A stretch of 64,000 nucleotides of DNA from Owenia fusiformis (Eukaryota; Annelida; Polychaeta; Sabellida; Oweniidae). A program made the position numbers and the translations under genes. Positions 37,462-47,532 of this stretch are shown piece by piece. The notes beneath the pieces were generated by a model. That model was not told the DNA's origin. It saw nothing but the letters and a program-made list of their open reading frames with translations, and did not search any database. The stretch's first letter is position 1. Every line of letters begins with the position of its first letter. Where the stretch lies: the NCBI GenBank assembly GCA_903813345.2, contig CAIIXF020000001.1:11009598-11073597 (forward strand). Reading direction: 5' to 3'.

Positions 37462-37548
37462 GCGAACGGAGTTCCCACATCGTGAACCACAAAACTGTGG
37501 CAAACCACAAAACTGTAATTCGCGATGTGGGACTTCTCCGTTCCCGAG
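37462..37548. repeat. Short G+C-richer inverted repeat
   Basis: GAACGGAGTTCCCACATCGTGAA pairs imperfectly with TTCGCGATGTGGGACTTCTC followed by CGTTC, enclosing a small direct repeat (AACCACAAAACTGT twice). The surrounding 37440-37660 is noticeably more G+C-rich than its neighbours. The ORFs on both strands here are by-products. Confidence 0.6.
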
Positions 37549-38523
37549 TGGAGAAATATGTTCGGGAGAGGGTTGGCGATTTAAGATTCGATATTCGCGT
37601 ATTGATAACCGTGGTTCGTGCGGAAGGAACGGAGTTCGCAAGGTCGGAACTGATGATCGAGTAACTACACTCTACCCTACCACGTGACCATGTTTAAAAG
37701 GGGTACAGGCGACAGTGTAGATGAGTTTATTTCCATATTTCTGTAGTAATGCGATGGAAACCCTTCAGGTAGTGCTATCTACCGTAGCTCAAAAACAGAT
37801 TTTTCAGAAATATATAGCTACATGTCCACACTCATCTGGGAATTAAAATCGGCCACTATACATTTCCCATTGCACATTTGTATATTTGTCTTGAATTGAT
37901 CAACTTTTCGGATTCAGTGACTTGTATAAGAAACAAAGCTGACCTTATATTTGAGGGTTTGCCTTTCGTTGACCTTAAGTGACCTTCGAAACGTCATTTA
38001 GATTTTAGCATATTTACGAGGGTTGTCCCAGAAGTAATGTACTATATGCTCCAATATGTACTATATTAATATTCTTCAATTCTGCTGAAATTTTGAAGTT
38101 TTGAAAAATTGAAAATTCATCTATTATATCCTGAACTTTTAACATCAAAAATTAATATTAAAGTGTCTTTCTAAGACTTAGAAGGAGAAATTTGAGATTT
38201 CGAGCCATATATCTCAAGAAAATGCTCTTACCTTTCTAGTAGGATGAGTTCAGGTGCCAAAAACAGCTGATCAAAGGATATATATCATTTTCTAATTGAA
38301 ATTTTTTGTTGAGCCCTGCATTTTTAACACTGTTTTGACAGGAAGTCATACCCAAAATGAAAACTGAATAAAACAACATTTATCCTAAATGTACATCAAA
38401 ATACTTACTCAGACATGCAAAATGTTATTATTAGTAGTAATGCTGATCATTTTTAAGAAATTTAAGCATGTAAATAAGACTTTTTTCGTCCATAATTATA
38501 TACATAAAGAATTTCTTCTTTCA

Positions 38524-38645
38524 GAAAGCTCTGGTACTGTGGTGTAGTGGTTAGAGCTTTGGGCTTATCCAGACTTCTATTCCAAGAGATCTGAGTTCAA
38601 ATCCCAAGGGTGGAATATGTTTTTATTCTTTATTTTTTTTTTTTT
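38524..38645 (+). mobile_element. tRNA-derived SINE-like insertion
   Basis: An A-box-like GTGGTGTAGTGGTTAGAGC and a B-box-like GAGTTCAAATCCC stand about 40 bases apart, the layout of a pol III promoter in a tRNA. The acceptor and T stems do not pair well. A T-rich run (38617-38645) follows. This fits a tRNA pseudogene or SINE head better than a working tRNA. Confidence 0.5.
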
Positions 38646-39118
38646 CATTTTGATCCACAATATTTCTAAAATAAATTTTTATATATGGCACTTAAACCAT
38701 ATTTAGTATTTCCAAGGGTTTTAATTTTTAGATGAAATGATAAAAAGTTACTTTAAGTCTTAATATGGTTGCTATAGCAACATGGGGGTAGGAGTGGGCA
38801 GGGCTGGTACCAATTTATCTAATTATGAAAATATCCAAATAAAAGTGGTATTTTATAAATATTTCTTTCTTTTAAATGATCAAAATGTTTGGGAAATTGT
38901 TTTTATTCAGCATGATGTTAAACAAGTACAAATAATGACATTTAGCACTGTGATGTCATAATATCACAGTTCAATAGTTACAAATTCAAATACAGTCACA
39001 GTCAAGAAATTGCAGAATTGGCTGCCACCTGATAACAGAAGGCCTTGCATTTGGTGGCCTAATTACACACTTCACTTGGACTCAAAGCCACGCAAAACTT
39101 CCATGAAGAATGTGTAAG

Positions 39119-39295
39119 GAGTATATACCAGATAGAACTGCAATTATGAGGTGGCAGAAAAGATTTAAAAGAGATGACTTGACCCTGAATGACAACTCCA
39201 AATATGGGAGGCATAAACTCCACAAGTCACAGTGGAAGAAATTGCCAAGAGTGTTTGACCTGACAGGCATCAAAAGTACATAACACGCGAATGGC
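39119..39295 (+). pseudogene. Mariner transposase N-terminal remnant
   Basis: Frame with RTAIMRWQKRFKRDDLTLND, then a YGRHK block comparable to the SGRP linker and a LPRVFDLTG block comparable to VRxLIxxD of mariner transposases. It is interrupted by a stop at about 39282. Catalytic region absent. Confidence 0.5.
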
Positions 39296-40320
39296 AATAT
39301 TTTGATAAAATGTGGAATGGGACACTGTGCAATATACATCCATTAAATCTAGGATGTGCTCATTGTAATTTAGTATCTTAAAATGTATTTTTGAGCATAC
39401 TTCTTATAGCTACACAAAATGGTATTTGTTGATTAATTATTTCATATTTTCAATTTTTATTCCTTTTGACGTGACTGTATAACCTGCCCCACCCTACCCA
39501 AACTCACCTACTTAATTTTATTATAACATCAATTTAGTTTTATCAGTCAACATGAAAATTTGTAGAATAATCAAAATTTTCATGGAAAAATATCAATTGT
39601 TGATAAAGTTAGAGCATATAGTGCATTTGTTTTGGGACAACCCTCGTATTTTAGTCAAGAACAGCTACAAAATCACATGTTTAAGATTAAAAACATCAAA
39701 ATAGATGAATACGTGCAATGTTGTAAAGTCAATAATGCCAGTTATTCAAAAGTAATACCATTTAAAGGATTCCGTCTGTAAATTAAGTCTAATTTAATTA
39801 GGTTTATAAATTTAGCTTACCGACTGACCGACTGGTCAGTCAGCTTTAATTCTGACTTAAGGTAGCGGTTAAGTTAATCAAAAGTACAAAAAATGGCAGC
39901 CATAATTTTTGATAAAGTCACAAGATTTTGTATTTGTTTTTCCTTATATGTGAATACATTTCCTGACTAAAGAGATATGTCAAAGGAAACTTCACATTTA
40001 AACGCATTTTTCATAACTATTAATTGGAGGTGCACGAAGACCGTAAAATGAGGCTAATTTTTGAAAGTTTCAAGGAGTAGCCTTGCAACAGTTACACATT
40101 TGCAAGAATCCAAAATTTCCACAAATCATCCTACCTTACCAAGGAACATCGAAGGAGCATGAAAATGTGTATTTCTTGCATAGTTAGAGTATTGTAAACA
40201 TTTGCAGAATATGTTACTCGAGCATGCGAGGCACCTTGCCATTAATTAATTCTGTATTCGCCACTAATGATCACGTGCTTTAGTAACATGATCATCATTA
40301 GTAACATTAGAAAGGTATGG

Positions 40321-40998
40321 CTAGCGATTTTAGACGGTCATATCGTTCACCATGAGTACTTTCTTGGCATAAATACACTTGGTTTTTATTAAAACAATAT
40401 GTTTTCTTTCAAGTGAAGTCCCCATGATAGTAAAATATCAATCCAACACACTGAAATTTTGGGGATTATGACCCCACCCTGTCACTTTTTAAAAATGTCA
40501 GGCTTATTTTCTAAAAAGAAGATTTTGTTTTTCTCAATTTAAACATATCAAAAGTTTCTTCTACACTATATTAGTAACTTCTGAAAAGGGGATGTGTATT
40601 GAAATGTGATAAAGTTGAAAACCACATATCCCATGTTATTTTCCCATCTCATGCTATCCATTGTTTTCAGCAAAAGTTTGGTCATTGAAATTTGATATCT
40701 TCAAAACTAAACTTTCAATACCATTCTACTTTTGAAGAAGTTTTAGACCCCTTGTTTAATAATCTTTTCATGCAATAAAAGTCAGAAAAAGAAGATCATA
40801 TTTTGAATAAATAGGTTCAACAGTTTGAAAAAATTGTTGACATGGGGTCTCTATTCATAATTTGTCGATTGTTCGATTGATATTTTTATCATCATGGGGA
40901 CTTCACTTGAAAGAAAACATATTGTTTTTATAAAAACCACTGTATTTATGCCCAGAAAGTACTCATGGTGAAAGATATGACTGTCTAAAATCAGTTAC
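40321..40998. mobile_element. Inverted-repeat element with arms of about 130 bp
   Basis: The left arm (40321 to about 40455: GATTTTAGACGGTCATAT, CACCATGAGTACTTTCT, CAAGTGAAGTCCCCATGAT) is complementary to the right arm (about 40863-40998). The centre has no ORF. Part of the centre (40590-40665) resembles 35535-35635. Confidence 0.8.
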
Positions 40999-41046
40999 AC
41001 TGCACATAGACCTTTGCATCATTAATATCTATATACGAATAATATA

Positions 41047-41270
41047 CAAGGTGGGCCATAAGAATGGGACACTTTGCATTATACTTAGAATTATTCAACG
41101 TCATTAGAAATCTGGATTTCTTTGCTAAAATGGGTCTATAGTTCTCATGAAGATATGTATTTACTACAGTATAGCATGTTAAACATTTAAACTTCATGAC
41201 ATTGGATTTAGGTCGTATATTCATTTAATAAGAATCTTTGCGAATGTCCCATTTTTATTGGCTCATCCTG
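41047..41270. mobile_element. 224-bp TA-flanked MITE
   Basis: Ends CAAGGTGGGCCATAAGAATG and, complemented, CAGGATGAGCCAATAAAAATG, both next to TA and both continuing into GGGACA. Tc1/mariner-like, non-coding. Confidence 0.7.
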
Positions 41271-41618
41271 TATATACATAATTAGCATCTTATTACACAT
41301 CTTAGTTATCTTATGACGTGTCTCTTTACATCTCCCGGTCTAGAAAAGTCTAGAAGTAAAAATTGATTTTCAGGTGACTATTGGTTGTTATTTGCTCATT
41401 AGAATTCATCTTAACGTCTCTGAAGTTATACATATGAATGGTATCGTAAGTTGTGGATTTGATATTATTTTACTGAAATCTAAGCCAATCGAAAAAAAGT
41501 ATAGCTAGTTAAACACAATCGTGATTGGCCACTTCGGTTCATTAGTAATTACAGTACCTACTATTAGTTATGACATAAATAACTATATCAAATAGAAATT
41601 GACAATAATATATTAAGA

Positions 41619-42569
41619 ATGGCTGCCAACATCCAAGAAGAGAGTATCAATGCAACAACAATCGGACCGGAGCCTATAATACCAACGTATGACTTAATAG
41701 CGCGTGCAGCGTTTGAATCCATAGTTGCACTTCTTATAATTGGAGGAAATAGTATCGTACTGGCCACTCTATTGGCATTTAGGAACTTGCGCACAATTAA
41801 CAATATTTTTCTTATGAGTTTAGCTTTAGCGGATCTCTTGATGGGTGGCATTGTATGCCCCCTAACTATCCACAGACGGTACTTGGTACCACTTTTGTAT
41901 GGTGAACACACGCAGGATAGGTGGCTATGCGCATTGGGGCTGTATTTAAAGAGTGTTTCCCTTGGCGCATCTTTGTTTAGTATGGCCGGAATTGCTTTAG
42001 ATCGATATATCGCAATCATGCATCCTTTGCGTTACAGAACTTTGGTAACCCGTCGAAGGGTTCGGGCATACATCATATGTGTATGGATATACATGCTATC
42101 TTTGTGTATGTTGTACTTCTTTAATAGATCTGGGTTTGAGGACACTTGCCGTATAAAACAAGTTACTTCAAAAGGTATGTTCGCCATAATTAAAGTCCAT
42201 ATCTTTATCGTGATGCTTTTGACTGTCATTTCACATACGGTAGTATCAATCCTTGCTCACAAGCATAGGACAAGGATCAATGCAGAGTTGGCGAGCTTCA
42301 GTAATAACATGGCCGTGGCGCACCGTAATGAAAACAAAATTGCCAAAACAATGGCATTAATGGTTGGTGTTTTCTTACTGTGTTGGCTACCCTGGACAAT
42401 AACCTCGTTTATTCGATTGAAGGAAGAACCTGTTTGGTACAAATCATTCTGTTATTACACGACTACATTGGTAGTGTCGAATAGCGCAATGAATCCCTGG
42501 ATTTATGCCACAAGACTTAAAGAATTTCGTAAGGCGATGGGGAAAGTTTTAAGGTGCAAATATAGATAG
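41619..42569 (+). CDS. Orphan class A (rhodopsin-like) GPCR, intronless
   Basis: 316 residues in one exon from ATG 41619. Seven membrane segments and most class A landmarks are present: an N-glycosylation site NAT at 11-13, GN (N44) in TM1, LALAD (D72) in TM2, C104 at the top of TM3 paired in all likelihood with C177 in a short second extracellular loop, DRY at 128-130, W156 in TM4, CWLP at 245-248 in TM6 and NPWIY at 292-296 in TM7 followed by a short basic tail. TM5 has no proline, which is unusual for class A but known in the melanocortin/cannabinoid/lysophospholipid group. The ligand is unknown; it is an invertebrate orphan with loose likeness to the MECA cluster (adenosine, melanocortin). 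TM3 has Lys111 and no amine-type Asp, so an aminergic role is unlikely. Confidence 0.9.
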   Translation: MAANIQEESINATTIGPEPIIPTYDLIARAAFESIVALLIIGGNSIVLATLLAFRNLRTINNIFLMSLALADLLMGGIVCPLTIHRRYLVPLLYGEHTQDRWLCALGLYLKSVSLGASLFSMAGIALDRYIAIMHPLRYRTLVTRRRVRAYIICVWIYMLSLCMLYFFNRSGFEDTCRIKQVTSKGMFAIIKVHIFIVMLLTVISHTVVSILAHKHRTRINAELASFSNNMAVAHRNENKIAKTMALMVGVFLLCWLPWTITSFIRLKEEPVWYKSFCYYTTTLVVSNSAMNPWIYATRLKEFRKAMGKVLRCKYR

Positions 42570-42574
42570 TACGC

Positions 42575-42632
42575 ATCAATTCTGTTTGTCCAAATGAACG
42601 TTGACATTGAATATATACATGAAGCCCGTCAT
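42575..42632. repeat. First unit of a 52-bp minisatellite, cut off by a transposon
   Basis: The ATTCTGT...CAAATGAACGTTGACATTGA...GCCCGTCAT unit here is followed directly by the CACGGTG element; the array resumes after that element at 43904. Confidence 0.75.
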
Positions 42633-43898
42633 CACGGTGTTATAGCATGACGGTTACGACAAGGCGATTTGCAAAATTTTGCGGTAACGATAACAAAAAA
42701 TGGCGGATGGAAAAGACAGCATGTCCTCTTTCTCGCCTGTAGGCAAGATTCACAGATAATATTTCCTTTTTAACTAGTTCCATTCGGTGACCTATATATG
42801 GATGGTTATAAAGACTGGGTCAAATCTGCCAGGTGGTTTACTAGAAGCGGAATATAAGCTGTAAACTTACCGACTGAGATGTCCAAGTTCATATTTTTTA
42901 GTCCATTCTCATGATTTCTCAGTATATGTGCCTCAGAGCCACTCAAACTATTAACAGTAAGAAAACTGTGTATAAACAAGCCATAAAATGACAAATCCAG
43001 AGCAGGAACGTGGTCATATTGTAAATAATAAGGTTTCAAACGCAATGTTGTTAGACGACTACGTATGAATTCTATGGACGGTAACGCATTGTATTAGTCG
43101 TACATTAGATGTTAAGCGGACGGTTACGTGCATGTACATCTTTCAATTAAGTTAAGTTTGCTAGTTCTGATAGCCTATTTCCATGTAATTGTTATAATGG
43201 GTAAGAAATGGAATATTGAAATGCTTATATTTGTTTTCAGGACTCGCAAGAGACGCTTTTGTTTGAGCCTCTATAGGGCAAGGAAAAAATTATGTCTTGC
43301 TTTATTAATGAAACCAATTTAAGTCAAAAAGATAGCAATGGAGAGGCAAGAGAAGAATTAGCATCAAGTACTGATGAATATGACAAAATTAATAACAATA
43401 AATCTGGTATACATATTTGAACGAGGTTCGCGTAACCGTCAATCAATTTTTGGCGTAACCGCAAATTAAAAATACAATATTATGGCTTAAGTAGAACATA
43501 TTAGGTGGTTTCCAATGCTCAATTGGCTTTTTATGATCGTATGTAGGTTACATCTATATACCCCGAGGTCGTTAGGCAATGTAGACCATCCCTAACGACA
43601 AAAATAAACTAATTACTAAATTTTGTGTAGTTTTGAATTTCAAACTCAACAGTTTTTCGCTTATTTCATGTTATCCCCGGGCATCAATTTGTAAAGAATA
43701 CGTTCAAAACATGCATTACTAAATGCATCACCGAATGCGATGTCTACAAAAATCCTCTCATTGATACACAGTGGAAGAAAATACTGCACCAACCTTAGTT
43801 TTCTGTTCCATCGCGGCCATTTTATTGGATAAATCAGTGATCGTAGTCGTCTAATCTCGTTTTCAGAGGTGTCGTAACCGTCATGCTATAACACCGTG
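42633..43898 (-). mobile_element. Transib/RAG-type TIR element, non-autonomous (copy 2)
   Basis: Same CACGGTGTTATAGCATGACG ends as copy 1, inverted relative to it, with GTCAT on both sides (42628-42632, 43899-43903). Sub-terminal sequences match copy 1 swapped end for end: AAGGCGAATTTGCAAAATTT lies on the right in copy 1 and its equivalent on the left here. Internal similarity runs across the whole 1.27 kb. No transposase. Inserted into a 52-bp minisatellite. Confidence 0.7.
43241..43420 (+). pseudogene. Exon-like remnant in Transib-type copy 2
   Basis: TTTGTTTTCAG acceptor followed by GACTCGCAAGAGACGC, matching 24596-24774 on the minus strand. The frame that is open in copy 1 meets stops here, so this copy is not coding in that frame. 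Origin not recognised. Confidence 0.3.
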
Positions 43899-43903
43899 GT
43901 CAT

Positions 43904-44388
43904 CGATTCTGTTAGTCTAAACAAACATTAACATTGAATGTATATAGCTCGTCGTCGATTCTGTTAGTACAAATGAACATTGACATTGAATGTATATAGC
44001 CCGTCATCTATTCTGTTAGTACAAATGAACATTGACATTGAATGTATATAGCCCGTCATCTATTCTGTTAGTACAAATGAACATTGACATTGAATGTATA
44101 TAGCCCGTCATCTATTCTGTTAGTACAAATGAACATTGACATTGAATGTATATAGCCCGTCATCTATTCTGTAAGTACAGAATAGATGATGGGTGAACAT
44201 ACAAATGAACATTTACATTGAATGTATATAGCCCGTCATCTATTCTGTAAGTACAAATGAACATTGACATTGAATGTATATCGCCCGTCATCTATTCTGT
44301 AAGTTCAAATGAACATTGACATTGATGGTACATAGCCCGCCATTGATTATGTAAGTCCAAGTGAACATTCACATTTAGCTAATTGTAC
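43904..44388. repeat. Minisatellite, 52-bp period, about 8 units
   Basis: TCTATTCTGTTAGTACAAAT, GAACATTGACATTGAATGTA and TATAGCCCGTCA make the unit. The phrase ACAAATG recurs at 44021, 44073 and 44125. One unit near 44175-44200 carries a small inverted insertion (GTACAGAATAGATGATGGG). The array starts before the inserted element at 42575. Confidence 0.9.
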
Positions 44389-46077
44389 AGGGTGGTTCAA
44401 AAATTCGCGTGATCACAGGGTACGTACCAAATTAAGCATGACAGTTGAACGCGCAGGGTACCGTGCAACACTTAATACAACACTTTTCAGCATGTGATAC
44501 AGGAAATATTCCACAAAAGGTAACACTGTATCATCCACGAAAGCGGAAACCCCAACCATGCGATAAAACGTAAGCTTGTATTGTAATGCGCCTAACTAAG
44601 ACGTAGATATGGTCCTGGCACTGGGGTAGGCGCGGTCCCGGGGCGTGGTAGGCCTACTCGATAACAAGTATTCGTCATCCTAAGGTGTACTACTTATTCC
44701 CAGTAGCTTAGCTACATGTACGCACAGGCGTACTCTCACATTTTTAAGAAAATGAAGTTTCCTAGATCATTACAATTGAGATGAAAAATAAATGTCACAA
44801 AAACATAGAAATGTAAATTTAAAAGTCTCGTAAATCACAATGTTTGATTTCTTTTCGAGTAAGTTGCATTATAGTTGAATTCTACAACAGCAGAAAGATA
44901 AAGGATCCGTCACTATAAGTATATAAAAGTGTCCCCAGAGCTTTCATAACCATTATGACATGTAATATTGTATTTAGTAAGGAGTTAATTATGGCATAGT
45001 GTTCAGCAGGTACATCCTAAGTGTTATTGAGGTAACCGTGACCTTGTAAAGGTCAAGTCAGTGCATATCTGCAAATCAAACATTCTTGTGTGCAAAATAA
45101 TCATTTATGAAATCTAAAATGCGAATATGATTATGATAAAGAATGTTGTTAAGAACAATTTTGACCTTAGCCTTTGAACTTTCGAAAGTAGGTCAAACTT
45201 TCAAATTTCACAATTTTTGTTTTTATTTTTTTATTCGGGTCCATTGATTTAACTGTTTAACAGGGGGATATCATCATATATCAATATGATGATATCCTTG
45301 TGTTTAGCCAATTATTCAAAATTTCAAATAAGCTTGTGGTAATGCTCCTTCTAACCCTGGGGACACCCATATTTTGACATCTAGGCAGGTTACCAATTGC
45401 CCTTTAGTCATTATTCAATAGTATAGGTAAATTCATAATCCACAGCACTAGTATAGTCAACATCCAAAATCATGTGGTATATTTTTGGTTCAACTTCACT
45501 TTTACAGCCAGTTGGTCGTGTTACTTTGTCCTTGCATATACTAGTATATGTATGCCCTGTGCTTACAGTGCTGTAATCACGAATGAAAATCATCTTACAA
45601 GCTGCATGTACATGTAGGTAGGTACAAAACTAACACTGAAAAGCAAAAATAATTTAAGTAATTTTGCATCTTGTCTTTCGATGCTATAGGGAGTCTAAGG
45701 ATTAATATAAGTATATATAAGTGAATAATTTACCATGACTACTCAACACTCTGTTCTTTAAATATGAATACAAAATAGAACTGGAAATAATCTCCTGGTA
45801 TATATCTCTAATTTGAATGTGCTCTCCTCAAATAACGAACGTAATCTGAGATCTATTACATAGAATTAATTAATGATCTAATTAAGGAAATGATTTTTGG
45901 ACCACTCTGTAGTTGATATCAAAAGCATTAGGCCTAACAATCATCGTTTTGATGTGACCATATTTACTTTGAATCGGATAAATAGCAATGATTGGTGAGT
46001 GCAGAGATCCCAGAGATAGACGTCTTTGGTGAATGTGTATGGCTGGCCAAGTGGTACATAGTTTCGTCGTTATGTTT
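44388..46077. other. Intergenic DNA with a TIR-like fragment
   Basis: Starts with ACAGGGTGGTTCAAAAATTC, like the CAGGGTGTTC end of the 29314 element, but no matching right end was found. A small palindrome (GATATCATCATATATCAATATGATGATATC) spans about 45268-45297. No gene. Confidence 0.4.
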
Positions 46078-46142
46078 ACGACCGTAAGGTCGTAAATGTA
46101 CGACCGCAAGAACGTAAATATACGACCATAAGGTCGTTTATT
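46078..46142. repeat. Palindromic tandem repeat, TACGACCGTAAGGTCGTA type
   Basis: Three consecutive copies of about 23 bp, each itself palindromic around GACC...GGTC. Could be a regulatory or replication-slippage product; function unknown. Confidence 0.7.
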
Positions 46143-47532
46143 TAAAAATCTAGTTTTCATGAATACTATTGTTTTTGCTTTTTAAAATAAAAATGATAGA
46201 ACAAGACACACAGCAATGAATTGCTCTCAGGGTACATAGCACCAAGTAATTTACATACCAAGTCATATCCTTCAGAATTATATTAAAGCTTCATGTACAT
46301 TAAAACTGACTGAATCCCACGAACGAAATTTATTTCGATGTCAAGACAACAAGGCATTGGTTTCCCAGGTTTCAAACTCAATATTTTCCGCCAAAAAGTC
46401 CAAACAATTTGTCTAAACTGCAAGGAGAGGGGCTAATATTCTAGCAATATTGACATCAACATTGAAAATGTTGTTATCTGACATTATAACTGCCTATAAA
46501 TTCAGAAACTCACCGTTGTTAGGCTATTCCGGTGTGCCGACATTGTCGGGCAAAAGTTTTGTCGGTCTTTAAGAATAATACGTAATTATGGTTTGATTTT
46601 TCAGTTGTTACAAAATGGGTAAAAAACGTTGCCTACGATTGACATGTATTCAAAATCAAATTATATAAATAATTTAAAGCTACATATATGGTCGGTCGGT
46701 ATTTTCGGCAAACCATTATGATAATTGAATAATTTAATTAAATGACTGTAGCCTAGGTCATCGTGTTTGAATTCCCGGATCTAATTTCAGATGTGCAATG
46801 CGTTTTCATTACAATCCATTACTTACTTCGGTCCAAAGCCTTCTCTATATTCGACTCGAGTAATCCATTACCAATCTACCTGTATATTGATTTCCAGTTA
46901 AAATTTTGACCCCCATACCGGCATGCCCCCGTCTAGATCCGGTTTTGAGTGAATCAGAAAAAACAAACACATCCAAATAGCAATCACAAGGGTCTGAAGT
47001 AGCCTACCATCGGATTTCATTCAATCAGGGCAGAGATTGATGTGCGTCAAGATTGACAGTGTTATTGACTACTTTAGCATACATTGTGTATTTTCTCATT
47101 TTTATCCTTGAATAATAGCTATTACATATATTGTATAAAATGTATTAGATATTTGTGTTTGTTATCACTGCAAATTGGTATGTCATCCCTTTTTATGCCC
47201 ATAAAATGTAAGTATACATTTTCCAGCAAACAAGTTGTTTTTTTGAGTTTGTGTTTGTTTTCCTTGTTCCCTTGCATGATTTGGATTATGCCAGGATGCA
47301 AAACAAAAGATCTACTTCTTATGGCCTAACCCCGATATCATGCGGACCATGACTTTCAAGTGCCGCGGGCCTTGGATTTTCTAAAACGAATAATGACGTT
47401 TAGTTGCTCTCTGTCTCGCGTAAGCGAAAATGAAACTCAAATCTCGCGAGATGTCATCAATGAAAATGGAAATGTCAAATGAGTCAAATAGTTTCTTTAA
47501 TTGCAGTTTAGGAGTGATTTTAAAGTTATAAA
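46143..47532. other. Upstream region of the GRL gene
   Basis: No gene seen. The 47330-47480 stretch is less A+T-rich, with several CG dinucleotides (CTCGCGTAAGCG, TCTCGCGAGAT), and may be the promoter of the gene starting at 47533. The palindrome TCTCGCGAGA at about 47441-47450 matches a promoter motif known from metazoan housekeeping genes. Confidence 0.4.
47441..47450. promoter_or_regulatory. TCTCGCGAGA palindrome upstream of GRL start
   Basis: A perfect 10-bp palindrome about 80 bases before the start codon, in a locally CpG-richer patch. In vertebrates TCTCGCGAGA is a known promoter element; its use here is inference. Confidence 0.4.

Larger units (their letters stand above)
38017..39646 (+). 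mobile_element. Decayed mariner element
   Basis: Ends CGAGGGTTGTCCCAGAAGTA and, complemented, CGAGGGTTGTCCCAAAACAA, both bordered by TA (38015-38016, 39647-39648). This is the CGAGGGTTGTCCC end type familiar from mariner-family elements. Inside, around 39119-39290, a broken frame resembles the helix-turn-helix part of mariner transposase (DRTAIMRWQKRFKRD, a YGRHKLHKS stretch, then a stop). The rest of the transposase is not recognisable. A tRNA-like SINE is inserted at about 38524-38645. Confidence 0.8.

Noticed and set aside
37404-37687. ORFs just after the sulfotransferase gene on both strands
   Set aside because: They arise from a G+C-richer inverted repeat, overlap each other in several frames and have no recognisable motif.
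38537-38612. Functional tRNA gene
   Set aside because: A and B boxes are present but acceptor and T stems do not pair properly and the segment lies inside a transposon; called SINE-like instead.
41588-42019. 143-codon ORF on the minus strand
   Set aside because: Antisense shadow of the GPCR coding exon.
43904-44388. CRISPR array
   Set aside because: The 52-bp units are contiguous, with no unique spacers, in animal DNA; this is a minisatellite.
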